5,999 nt of DNA from Ilumatobacteraceae bacterium (GTDB taxonomy: Bacteria; Actinomycetota; Acidimicrobiia; Acidimicrobiales; Ilumatobacteraceae). Made by a program: the position numbers and the translations under genes. This document shows positions 1 through 5,999 of this stretch, piece after piece; position 1 is the first letter of the stretch, and the number at the start of each line of letters is the position of its first letter. The stretch covers positions 1 through 5,999 of the forward strand of contig JALRGJ010000072.1 in assembly GCA_023253435.1 (NCBI GenBank), given 5' to 3'. The notes below the pieces were generated by a model that did no database searches, was not told where the DNA came from, and saw only the letters and a program-made list of their open reading frames with translations.

Positions 1-313
1 CTCCTTTGTGCTTTTCAAAACCGGAATCCTCAACAGCCAAAAGAGCAGCAACCACATGATCAGGGATCTGATCAATGGCAATTGGTTGGCTGTTCTGAAA
101 TTCAAAAACCCCCACCTGCTGGCCATTGACTCCCAAGATCTGAGTGCGATCAACCAGCCCGGAAAATCCCGGTAACTGAACGGGGGTTTCCTTGTGTGCA
201 TGAAGTAGGCGCCATACTTGCGGGGCTGCACCCACCACTACGCCAGACAGCAACATTGCGCCAGCCACAACGGCGATCACGAGTCGCAGCGTCCAATTAA
301 CAGGATTTCTCAC
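1..313 (-). CDS. Class A penicillin-binding protein (glycosyltransferase 51), 5' end only
   Basis: This is the N-terminal part of a bifunctional peptidoglycan synthase (transglycosylase/transpeptidase) anchored in the cytoplasmic membrane; the rest lies beyond the left edge. About 104 codons are visible. A hydrophobic segment at residues 9-30 is the expected single signal-anchor. A PBP-typical lead-in at 53-70 (LVDRTQILGVNGQQVGVF, resembling the 'YDRNG..ia' strand) follows. Residues 84-104 carry the first GT51 motif, AVEDSGFEKHKG at 93-104, where E95 is the expected catalytic glutamate. The transpeptidase domain is not in the window. The start is uncertain. GTG at 313 has a GGGGAGG just upstream, but only 2 nt from the start codon. 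An in-frame GTG at 361 would add 16 mostly charged residues, and the frame stays open further upstream. Family assignment is good; the exact PBP (PonA-like or other) cannot be decided. Confidence 0.8.
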   Translation of the reverse strand, partial: MRNPVNWTLRLVIAVVAGAMLLSGVVVGAAPQVWRLLHAHKETPVQLPGFSGLVDRTQILGVNGQQVGVFEFQNSQPIAIDQIPDHVVAALLAVEDSGFEKHKG

Positions 314-365
314 AGCCTCCCCACCGTACTTGCGCTCTTTCTCGTGGCGGTGGCACTTCACCCGA

Positions 366-371
366 TACCGT
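366..371 (+). promoter_or_regulatory. Putative -10 element for a leaderless transcript of the F420 oxidoreductase gene
   Basis: The sequence TACCGT fits the actinobacterial -10 pattern TANNNT and ends exactly 7 nt before the ATG at 379. That spacing would place the transcription start at or next to the start codon. No Shine-Dalgarno sequence is visible upstream of this ATG, which fits leaderless translation. No clear -35 box was seen. The six-base match alone is weak evidence. Confidence 0.3.
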
Positions 372-378
372 TGCCAAT

Positions 379-1320
379 ATGTCTCAATTTCCTCACCGTG
401 GTTTCCGTTTTGGCGTTCAAGCGAGAAGTGAAACATCTGGCAAACAATGGGCAGAACTTGCTCGCCGTGTAGAAGGAGCTGGCTACGACGTCCTCACAAT
501 GCCAGATCACTTCACTGACCAACTCGCTCCGGTTCCTGCTCTGATGGCAGCAATGGATGCCACAACCACACTTCGAACTGGCGCACTTGTCTTCGATAAC
601 GATTACAAACATCCGGTGATCATGGCCAAGGAACTCGCCACCATGGACCTGTTGTCCGAAGGTCGAACAGAAATCGGAATGGGTGCAGGCTGGATGATCA
701 GTGACTACGAAGAGGCAGGTATCCCTTATGACTCTCCAAAAGTTCGAATTGATCGCTTCATTGAGGGCATCAGTGTTATCAGGGGCTGCATGAGTGAAGG
801 ACCTTTTTCATTCTCCGGTGAGCATTACACGATCCAAAATTACAACGGACTTCCAAAACCAGTGCAATCACCCCCACCTCTGCTCATTGGCGGTGGAGGA
901 AAACGAGTGCTCACATACGCAGCGAGAGAAGCAGACATCGTAGGCATCAATGGCACGTTGACTGCTGGAGTTGTGGGACCAGAGGCGCTCAACACCATGA
1001 CAGCAGAATCGGTGGATGAGAAGGTGGCAATTGTTGCGGCAGCAGGAGCGCATCGACTTCAAGAAATTGAAATGAACATTCGGACTTTTTTTGTCAAAGT
1101 CACAAACGACAGAGAAAGCACTGTTGACGGGATTTCAAAAATGTTCGGCGTTTCTCACGACCTCATTGACAATTCACCTTTTGCGCTTATTGGCTCTGTT
1201 GACTCATGCATTGAACAATTACAACAACGACGCGAACGTTGGGGTTTCAGTTACACCATTGTTGGCCCAGAAAATATCGATGAGTGTGCCCCCATAGTGG
1301 CCGCGCTCAAAGGAAAATAA
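379..1320 (+). CDS. LLM-class F420-dependent oxidoreductase (MSMEG_2516-like)
   Basis: This is a predicted cytoplasmic flavin/F420-type oxidoreductase with the luciferase-like (bacterial luciferase, TIM-barrel) fold; its substrate is unknown. The 313-residue length is normal for the family. Visible family features are GYDVLTMPDHF at 35-45 (early barrel strand and active-site loop), ELATMDLLSEGRTEIGMGAGW at 85-105 (the characteristic 'lds.GR..lGiGaGw' stretch), PPLLIGGGGKRVL at 166-178 followed by AAREADIVGI, and a C-terminal YTIVGPENIDECAPIVAAL. The overall pattern resembles the F420-dependent subfamily typified by Mycobacterium MSMEG_2516; this is recalled family knowledge, not a search result. 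ATG 379 is the only sensible start because no in-frame start lies just upstream. The gene is divergent from the PBP gene and its TAA directly abuts the fhs stop codon. An FMN-dependent relative cannot be excluded. Confidence 0.85.
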   Translation: MSQFPHRGFRFGVQARSETSGKQWAELARRVEGAGYDVLTMPDHFTDQLAPVPALMAAMDATTTLRTGALVFDNDYKHPVIMAKELATMDLLSEGRTEIGMGAGWMISDYEEAGIPYDSPKVRIDRFIEGISVIRGCMSEGPFSFSGEHYTIQNYNGLPKPVQSPPPLLIGGGGKRVLTYAAREADIVGINGTLTAGVVGPEALNTMTAESVDEKVAIVAAAGAHRLQEIEMNIRTFFVKVTNDRESTVDGISKMFGVSHDLIDNSPFALIGSVDSCIEQLQQRRERWGFSYTIVGPENIDECAPIVAALKGK

Positions 1321-3018
1321 TTAGAACAAACCAACAATTCGTCCATCAGGACCAAAGTCAATTTTGAGCGCTGCTGGTGCAGAGCCAAGTCCGGGCATAG
1401 TGCGCATTTCTCCACAGATTGGGTACACGAAGCCTGCCCCCACTGATGCTCGAACTTCTCTCACATTGAGGGTGTGGCCCATCGGGGCACCCTTCAAAGC
1501 AGGATCTCCACTGATACTGAGATGTGTTTTCGCCACACAGATTGGCAACACACCAAAACCATTTAATTCGAACATCGCTAGTTGTTCGTTAGCCATTTCT
1601 GAATACTCAACTTTTGCAGCACCGTAAATAGTCGTAGCTATAGCCTCAATTTTTTCTTTGAGCGGTGCGTCATCTGGATAGAGAAACTGAAAATCACTTT
1701 TTTCCTCACACGCCGCAACCACTGCGTGAGCAAGATCTATTGCCCCTTCACCGCCATCAGCAAAATGGGTGCACACGGCAACCCGAGCCCCCAACGCTTC
1801 AGCTGCATCTTTGATGACCTGATGTTCGCTGGCAAAGTCACCAGGAAATGCATTGATAGCAACTACCGGAGACACGCCATGAACCTTCACATTTTCAATC
1901 TGCTTTATGAGATTTGAGATTCCGGCCTCTACGTCTGAAGGATTCTCTTGCAACATCTCAGGTGGAAGTGGTTTGCCTGCCACAACTTTGTACCTACCGG
2001 AGTGAGCTTTAAGAGCTCGGACTGTTGCAACGAGTACTGCTGCATCAGGAGCCATACCGGATACTCGACATTTGATATTGAAAAATCGCTCAGCACCCAT
2101 GTCTGCACCAAAACCAGCTTCAGTAATGAGGTAGTCACAGAGATGAATTCCCAATTTGTCTGCAATAACCGATGAGTTGCCTGTTGCAATATTTCCGAAG
2201 GGACCAGCATGAATGAGCGCTGGTGTGTTTTCTAATGTCTGCATCAAATTTGGTTTCACTGCATCTTGCAAGATGACAGCCATTGCCCCAGCACACCCAA
2301 TTTGTTCTGCAGTCACAGCCTCATTTTGAGATGTGTAACCCACAACAATGCGACCAAGTCGACGACGCAGATCTTGAACAGATGTGGCCAAGGCCAAGAT
2401 TGCCATCACTTCAGATGCGGCAGTGATATCAAATCCGCTGGCACGTTCTACCCCATCTTGTTCTCCACCGAGGCCAATCACAATGTTTCGGAGCGCCCGA
2501 TCGTTGACGTCAAGCACACGTCGCCATGTGATTTTGTTGAGATCTAAACCAAGCTCATTTCCTTGATGAAGATGATTGTCCACCATTGCTGCAAGTAAAT
2601 TATGGGCAGCCGTTACTGCATGAAAATCTCCCGTGAGATGCAAATTCAGAATCTCCATTGGGATGACCTGGCTATATCCACCACCTGCTGCCCCACCTTT
2701 GATTCCAAATGTTGGACCCATACTGGGTTGGCGCAGTGCAAGTAGGCCTCGCTTCCCAATGTGTTTCATTGCCTGAGCTAAACCGACGGATGTTGTGGTC
2801 TTTCCCTCACCCAAAGGCGTAGGCGTAATTGCGGTGACCACCACATATTTGCCTCGTGCCTTTTTGCTGATATCCCCAAGTGCAGTCAGATCAATTTTGG
2901 CTACGTGTCGGCCATACATCTCTAGTGCCTGAGTAGGCACATCAATTTGTGAAGCAATGTCGGCCAAAGGTGCGATTGATGCTTGCTGGGCAATCTCGAG
3001 ATCAGTAGGAAAACTCAC
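1321..3018 (-). CDS. fhs: Formate--tetrahydrofolate ligase (10-formyl-THF synthetase)
   Basis: This cytoplasmic enzyme makes 10-formyltetrahydrofolate from formate, THF and ATP, feeding one-carbon units to purine and formyl-Met-tRNA synthesis. The 565 residues match the usual monofunctional length of about 555-560. The ATP-binding loop TPLGEGKTTT is at 67-76, the first family signature GIKGGAAGGGY at 105-115, the conserved HLTGDFHAVTAAHN at 127-140, and EAGFGADMGAERFFNIKCR at 300-318. The second signature, at 330-341, reads VATVRALKAHSG, with Ser where a Gly is usual. The C-terminal GAGFVYPICGEMRTMPGLG (528-546) is also typical. The start is GTG at 3018, with AGGGAA about 8 nt upstream; an ATG at 3025 is out of frame. 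It lies 27 nt downstream of tetR on the same strand and is probably co-transcribed with it. No terminator is visible at its 3' end. Confidence 0.97.
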   Translation of the reverse strand: MSFPTDLEIAQQASIAPLADIASQIDVPTQALEMYGRHVAKIDLTALGDISKKARGKYVVVTAITPTPLGEGKTTTSVGLAQAMKHIGKRGLLALRQPSMGPTFGIKGGAAGGGYSQVIPMEILNLHLTGDFHAVTAAHNLLAAMVDNHLHQGNELGLDLNKITWRRVLDVNDRALRNIVIGLGGEQDGVERASGFDITAASEVMAILALATSVQDLRRRLGRIVVGYTSQNEAVTAEQIGCAGAMAVILQDAVKPNLMQTLENTPALIHAGPFGNIATGNSSVIADKLGIHLCDYLITEAGFGADMGAERFFNIKCRVSGMAPDAAVLVATVRALKAHSGRYKVVAGKPLPPEMLQENPSDVEAGISNLIKQIENVKVHGVSPVVAINAFPGDFASEHQVIKDAAEALGARVAVCTHFADGGEGAIDLAHAVVAACEEKSDFQFLYPDDAPLKEKIEAIATTIYGAAKVEYSEMANEQLAMFELNGFGVLPICVAKTHLSISGDPALKGAPMGHTLNVREVRASVGAGFVYPICGEMRTMPGLGSAPAALKIDFGPDGRIVGLF

Positions 3019-3045
3019 GCCACATTTTCCCTGAATTCAATAGGT

Positions 3046-3639
3046 TTACAGCAATTGGCGAAGTAAATCGGAAATAAATTTTGCCCACCGTGCGCCATCG
3101 ATTGGCTTTTCGGTGATGTCGTTCAGTATGTAACCCATGGAGTACGCCTGAACAAACAGCGCTACAAGTTCGGGATCAACTTCTTTTTTTATCCAGCCAC
3201 GCTCTTGCATCTCTCTCGCAATATCACTGAATGAATCCGTCAATCGTTGCTGCTCTACAGCCAACGCCTCGGCAAATTTTTGCGAATAACGAGTCATTCC
3301 CAGCATGGTGGCTCTGTCGGCTCTGCCTTGTGCGCGCTCTGGAGAGTTCACTCCCCGGACAATGGCATCGAATTTTTGCAGTAGATCTTCTCGAGAGGTA
3401 GCCGATTTCAGTAACTGGGTTAACGCATGGCCATCGCTATCTACGTACCGCGAGTAACGCATCACCTGTGCCTGATCAAGAACATCAGAGAAATCCGTGA
3501 AATGGTGATACAAGGAGCCCTTAGAAATTTTCGATTCATCAAGGAGTTGTTCCACAGTGAAACCTTGAGGCCCATGTTCGTCGATGAGCTTGACAGCGGT
3601 CTCTATGAGTAGCAACTTCGTGGGATGGGGCGTACGCAC
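3046..3639 (-). CDS. TetR/AcrR-family transcriptional regulator
   Basis: This is a predicted dimeric DNA-binding repressor. Counting from GTG 3639 it has 197 residues, the usual TetR length. The N-terminal three-helix HTH spans about residues 8-56 and includes LIETAVKLIDEHGPQGFTVE, then LLDESKISKGSLYHHF, whose 'SkgsLYhHF' is the recognition helix and its conserved tail. The C-terminal ligand/dimer domain is helical and diverse, so the inducer is unknown. The same frame is open to an ATG at 3711, which would add 24 residues (three Cys, no family similarity that I recognise). I prefer GTG 3639 because the longer form would place the palindrome at 3663-3676 inside the gene and make its start codon overlap that of the divergent transporter. 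Neither start has a good ribosome-binding site. It is divergent from the VIT transporter and upstream of fhs. The family is certain; the start is moderately supported. Confidence 0.88.
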   Translation of the reverse strand: MRTPHPTKLLLIETAVKLIDEHGPQGFTVEQLLDESKISKGSLYHHFTDFSDVLDQAQVMRYSRYVDSDGHALTQLLKSATSREDLLQKFDAIVRGVNSPERAQGRADRATMLGMTRYSQKFAEALAVEQQRLTDSFSDIAREMQERGWIKKEVDPELVALFVQAYSMGYILNDITEKPIDGARWAKFISDLLRQLL

Positions 3640-3662
3640 TTTCCCATTCTGGCAGTTCAGAG

Positions 3663-3676
3663 TGACACATGTGTCA
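3663..3676. promoter_or_regulatory. Perfect 14-bp palindrome, candidate TetR operator
   Basis: TGACACATGTGTCA is a perfect inverted repeat with no spacer. It lies near the middle of the 70-bp gap between GTG 3639 (TetR, minus) and ATG 3710 (VIT transporter, plus). TetR regulators commonly bind palindromes in the gap between themselves and a divergent target, so binding here could control both directions and, through tetR, the downstream fhs gene. Binding itself is inference; no flanking symmetry extends the site. Confidence 0.55.
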
Positions 3677-3709
3677 GTGAAACCTTCAGACAGATGGCAA
3701 GATAGACCC

Positions 3710-4402
3710 ATGGTTCATATAGAACGCCATTCAGCACATCGTGTTGGACTCCTTCGGGCGATGGTGCTTGGCGCAAATGATGGGATTATTTCAACGGCAT
3801 GCCTCATCCTTGGTGTCGCCGCCGCCGACGCCACGCGATCTGCGATTCTCACCGCCGGAATGGCTGGTCTTGTTGCTGGTGCTGTTTCTATGGCGCTTGG
3901 AGAATACGTTTCTGTGTCCTCGCAACGAGACTCAGAACGCTCCGACATCGAAAAAGAAAAGTGGGAACTGGAGACAATGCCAGACCATGAACTCGATGAA
4001 CTGACTGCCATCTATCAAGAAAAAGGCCTCCCACATGCATTGGCTCGAGAAGTTGCGGAAGAACTCACCAAGCATGATGCATTAGGCACACATCTTGCGG
4101 AGGAACTTGGCATCACAGATACCACTATGGCCAATCCAGTGGAAGCAGCAGCTGGTTCGGCTGGCGCGTTCACCCTCGGCGCCGCCATTCCTCTCATCAC
4201 AGTTGCCATCGCCTCACAATCGTCTCGCATTGTCGTCACTCTCATTGTTGTCACCATGGCTCTTGGTGGGCTGGGGTTTGCAGGCGCCAGATATGGCGGA
4301 GCAGCCACCAGAAAACCAACGGTGCGAGTGGTGCTGGGTGGCCTCCTAGCTATGGGCCTCACCATGCTTGTGGGCAAATTGTTTGGCGCTGCGGTGGCCT
4401 AA
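3710..4402 (+). CDS. VIT1/CCC1-family Fe2+/Mn2+ transporter
   Basis: This is a predicted integral inner-membrane transporter of the vacuolar-iron-transporter family, which moves Fe2+ or Mn2+ out of the cytosol in exchange for protons. It has 230 residues, normal for bacterial members. The N-terminal signature HRVGLLRAMVLGANDGIIS (10-28) leads into TM1 (about 24-40), and TM2 is at about 47-68 with GAVSMALGEYVSVSSQRDSE (57-76). A soluble acidic helical region at about 75-145, rich in Glu (E76, E81, E83, E86, E88 and more), corresponds to the cytoplasmic metal-binding domain. TM3-TM5 are at about 149-170, 175-193 and 205-228. The frame is open upstream to ATG 3584, but those 42 residues show no family features and lie opposite tetR. 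ATG 3710 starts just before the conserved N-terminus. It is divergent from TetR, which suggests control by that regulator. The metal cannot be read from sequence. Confidence 0.92.
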   Translation: MVHIERHSAHRVGLLRAMVLGANDGIISTACLILGVAAADATRSAILTAGMAGLVAGAVSMALGEYVSVSSQRDSERSDIEKEKWELETMPDHELDELTAIYQEKGLPHALAREVAEELTKHDALGTHLAEELGITDTTMANPVEAAAGSAGAFTLGAAIPLITVAIASQSSRIVVTLIVVTMALGGLGFAGARYGGAATRKPTVRVVLGGLLAMGLTMLVGKLFGAAVA

Positions 4403-4452
4403 AGCCACATCAATTTGTTCTCCTTCGCTTTTGCGAACTACCTGTAAACAGG
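4394..4452 (+). other. Three small hairpins between the transporter and acyl-CoA dehydrogenase genes
   Basis: Three short inverted repeats lie in and around the 63-bp gap. GTGGC/GCCAC is at 4394-4398/4404-4408 and spans the transporter stop codon. TTCGC/GCGAA is at 4424-4428/4433-4437 with a TTTT loop. CCTGT/ACAGG is at 4441-4445/4448-4452. The first is followed by a loose T-rich run and could be a weak terminator. None has a convincing T-tract, and 5-bp stems are common by chance, so function is doubtful. Confidence 0.25.
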
Positions 4453-4465
4453 CGAGAATCTGAGC

Positions 4466-5665
4466 ATGAGCAATACAGACCTCGCCAAAGTTGAATCTGC
4501 CATTGAGGCACTTCTCGCTGAATGTGATCCTAAGAAAGTGGACGATCGCACCTTCAGAGGTGCACGCTTCGATCATGGCTTGGCATGGGTTCACTTCCCT
4601 GTTGGCCACGGTGGACTCGGACTCCGACCCGAGTTCAATCGAGTGATTGAGGAGCGTTGTCGTAAAGCAGGTGCTGCTGCACAAGACCCCTCAAGTTTTT
4701 TTATGGCGCTTGCGGGACCCACCATCGTGACTCACGGCTCTGATGATGTGAAAAAGCGTTTTCTGCGCCCCATGTTTACTGGCGAAGAAAAATGGTGTCA
4801 GTTGTTTTCTGAACCAGGTGCAGGAAGTGACTTTGCAGGTCTTGGCACACGAGCAGTACAAGATGGCGAAGAGTGGATTGTCAATGGACAAAAAGTGTGG
4901 AACACACTTGCTCACCTTGCCGACTGGGGAATGTTGGTCACACGTACAGACCCCGATGCACCCAAGCACAAAGGCATGACGTACTTTGCTATCGACATGC
5001 ACTCAACAGGAGTTGAGGTGCGCCCTCTCCGACAAATCACCGGTGAAGCCGAGTTCAACGAGGTCTACATGACCGATGCTCGAGTACCCGATTCCCAGCG
5101 CATTGGTGAAGTAGGAGAAGGATGGCGAGTTGCACTCACCACCTTGATGAACGAGCGCACTGCTATTGGTGGCGGTGGTGGCGGAAACGCTAAGCGTCGA
5201 GGCCCCATTGACGAAGCCATCAAAGTGTGGAACAACACACCTGCCGATCTGCGCAATGCAGCGCATAAAGACCAACTCATGGCGCTCTACTGCAAGAGCG
5301 AAGCGCTTCGGCTCACAAACATGAAAGGTGCGCAAGCTGCAAAAGCGGGTAACCCAGGACCAGAGGGCTCCATTGCAAAATTGATGCTTGCAGAGTTCAA
5401 CAAGAAGGTCACCGAGTTCACTCTTGAACTCATGGGCGCAGAAGCAATGGTGGATTACGACTACACCTTCCGCCGCCCAGAGGCATTATCTGTAGATGGA
5501 GCAGATGGCGGCATTCGTCACGCATTCTTACGAGTACGTGCAAACTCCATTGAGGGTGGCACGAGTGAGATCATGCGCAACATCTTGGGTGAACAAGTCC
5601 TCGGTCTGCCCGGTGAACCGCGCGTAGACAAAGATCTACCGTGGACAAAAGTGCCACGTAGCTAG
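4466..5665 (+). CDS. Acyl-CoA dehydrogenase, FadE type
   Basis: This is a predicted FAD-dependent cytoplasmic enzyme that introduces the alpha-beta double bond into an acyl-CoA thioester; the chain or ring substrate is unknown. The 399 residues are normal for the family. GLAWVHFPVGHGGLGL (38-53) ends the N-terminal helical domain. WCQLFSEPGAGSDFAGLGTRA (110-130) is the FAD/substrate-binding signature of the middle beta domain. VNGQKVWNTLAHLADWGMLV (139-158) continues that domain. The C-terminal motif SIEGGTSEIMRNILGE (361-376) places E363 at the usual catalytic-base position. A six-glycine run at 235-240 after NERTAI sits at the start of the C-terminal helical domain. ATG 4466 is the only nearby start and has no strong ribosome-binding site. 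It may be read from its own promoter or through from the transporter 63 nt upstream. The bidirectional terminator lies 45 nt past its stop. A specific FadE number cannot be assigned. Confidence 0.93.
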   Translation: MSNTDLAKVESAIEALLAECDPKKVDDRTFRGARFDHGLAWVHFPVGHGGLGLRPEFNRVIEERCRKAGAAAQDPSSFFMALAGPTIVTHGSDDVKKRFLRPMFTGEEKWCQLFSEPGAGSDFAGLGTRAVQDGEEWIVNGQKVWNTLAHLADWGMLVTRTDPDAPKHKGMTYFAIDMHSTGVEVRPLRQITGEAEFNEVYMTDARVPDSQRIGEVGEGWRVALTTLMNERTAIGGGGGGNAKRRGPIDEAIKVWNNTPADLRNAAHKDQLMALYCKSEALRLTNMKGAQAAKAGNPGPEGSIAKLMLAEFNKKVTEFTLELMGAEAMVDYDYTFRRPEALSVDGADGGIRHAFLRVRANSIEGGTSEIMRNILGEQVLGLPGEPRVDKDLPWTKVPRS

Positions 5666-5710
5666 TCACTACTGAAAACCTCGATTCACCGGTCTAATGG
5701 TGGAAACAAA

Positions 5711-5740
5711 AAAGAGCCACCGCATAAGCGGTGGCTCTTT
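5711..5740. terminator. Bidirectional rho-independent terminator
   Basis: A perfect 13-bp stem (arms 5711-5723 and 5728-5740, core GAGCCACCGC/GCGGTGGCTC) closes an ATAA loop. On the plus strand the stem ends in TTT followed by CCTT, terminating the acyl-CoA dehydrogenase transcript. On the minus strand it is followed by a T run interrupted by one G (TTTTTTGTTT), a stronger tail, serving the convergent gene that ends at 5756. It sits between two convergent stop codons, as expected. Confidence 0.92.
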
Positions 5741-5755
5741 CCTTGGGAGTTTCTA

Positions 5756-5999
5756 TTAGGCGGCGCGAAGTCCGCTGAGTCCTCTGCTGATGAATGACAC
5801 GATTGCGTCCTTCACAGGGACCATTCCATACACGATGCAACCGTCAACACAGATTGTCATCCATGTCTCGCGCATTGAACCGGTCATAGTTGTCACGATG
5901 CTGACATTAAGTGCCCATACAAGAAGGATGCTCACTGCCAATGTGATGTGCTCGCCAACTACTGGAATGCTGTTAATGATCTTGTCCAGCTTGAGCGTC
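5756..5999 (-). CDS. Hypothetical hydrophobic protein, C-terminal part
   Basis: I do not recognise this protein. The minus-strand frame is open from the right window edge to a TAA at 5756-5758, giving about 80 residues of C-terminus (TLKLDKIINSIPVVGEHITL... ending SRGLSGLRAA). A TTG at 5941 could in principle start a 61-residue protein, but the sequence before it looks equally coding, so I treat the gene as truncated by the window edge. A hydrophobic stretch (ITLAVSILLVWALNVSIVTT) suggests one membrane segment, and a second, weaker one covers MTICVDGCIVYGMVPV, which contains two cysteines four residues apart. The adjacent terminator with a strong minus-strand T-tail supports a real transcript ending here. 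Function is unknown. Confidence 0.6.
   Translation of the reverse strand, partial: TLKLDKIINSIPVVGEHITLAVSILLVWALNVSIVTTMTGSMRETWMTICVDGCIVYGMVPVKDAIVSFISRGLSGLRAA

Noticed and set aside
218..472. Plus-strand frame of 84 residues overlapping the PBP start and the oxidoreductase start.
   Set aside because: It is out of frame with the clearly recognisable oxidoreductase, antisense to the PBP N-terminus, and of low-complexity non-family sequence; a shadow frame.
1929..2566. Open frames on both strands inside fhs.
   Set aside because: All lie within a full-length, motif-complete formate-THF ligase and show no family features of their own.
3555..3686. A 12-bp direct repeat, CAGTGAAACCTT, at 3555-3566 and 3675-3686, exactly 120 bp apart and flanking the tetR start region.
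   Set aside because: About one exact 12-mer repeat is expected by chance in 6 kb. One copy encodes the conserved GFTV of the HTH, so a second operator half is not supported.
3584..3709. In-frame 42-residue N-terminal extension of the VIT transporter from ATG 3584.
   Set aside because: It overlaps tetR on the opposite strand, has no family similarity, and the conserved transporter N-terminus begins just after ATG 3710.
5168..5186. Glycine-coding repeat (GGTGGC-like units) in the acyl-CoA dehydrogenase, considered as a tandem repeat.
   Set aside because: It is only six glycine codons inside a conserved enzyme, and the frame is intact on both sides. It is best read as a flexible loop in the protein.

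Overview
The window reads as an ordinary chromosomal stretch of a GC-moderate (roughly half GC by eye) actinobacterium, most plausibly an aquatic Acidimicrobiia-type lineage. The gene content supports this: a luciferase-like F420-dependent oxidoreductase, a FadE-type acyl-CoA dehydrogenase of the mycobacterial/acidimicrobial style, and weak or absent Shine-Dalgarno sequences. The taxonomic call is inference from protein style, not from a marker gene.

Layout, left to right: (1) the first 313 bases hold, on the minus strand, the 5' end of a class A penicillin-binding protein (membrane anchor plus the first glycosyltransferase-51 motif), cut by the window edge. (2) Divergent from it, at 379-1320, is an LLM-class F420-dependent oxidoreductase that may be translated from a leaderless transcript. 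(3) Its stop codon abuts the stop codon of a convergent formate--tetrahydrofolate ligase (fhs, 1321-3018, minus). (4) Upstream of fhs on the same strand, 27 nt away, is a TetR-family regulator (about 3046-3639, minus); the two look like one transcription unit. (5) Divergent from TetR is a VIT1/CCC1-type Fe/Mn transporter (3710-4402, plus). The gap between them carries a perfect 14-bp palindrome that is a good operator candidate. (6) An acyl-CoA dehydrogenase follows (4466-5665, plus). (7) A strong 13-bp-stem bidirectional terminator separates it from (8) the 3' end of an unrecognised, hydrophobic minus-strand protein that runs off the right edge.

Functional links: the only clear regulatory module is TetR/operator/VIT transporter, with fhs downstream of tetR. 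If TetR controls its own promoter, fhs (one-carbon metabolism) would be co-regulated with itself and opposite to the metal transporter; this is inference. The other genes (cell-wall synthase, F420 oxidoreductase, acyl-CoA dehydrogenase) are housekeeping or catabolic neighbours without an evident shared pathway. I found no RNA genes, mobile elements, CRISPR arrays or phage features, and no convincing novel multi-gene system.
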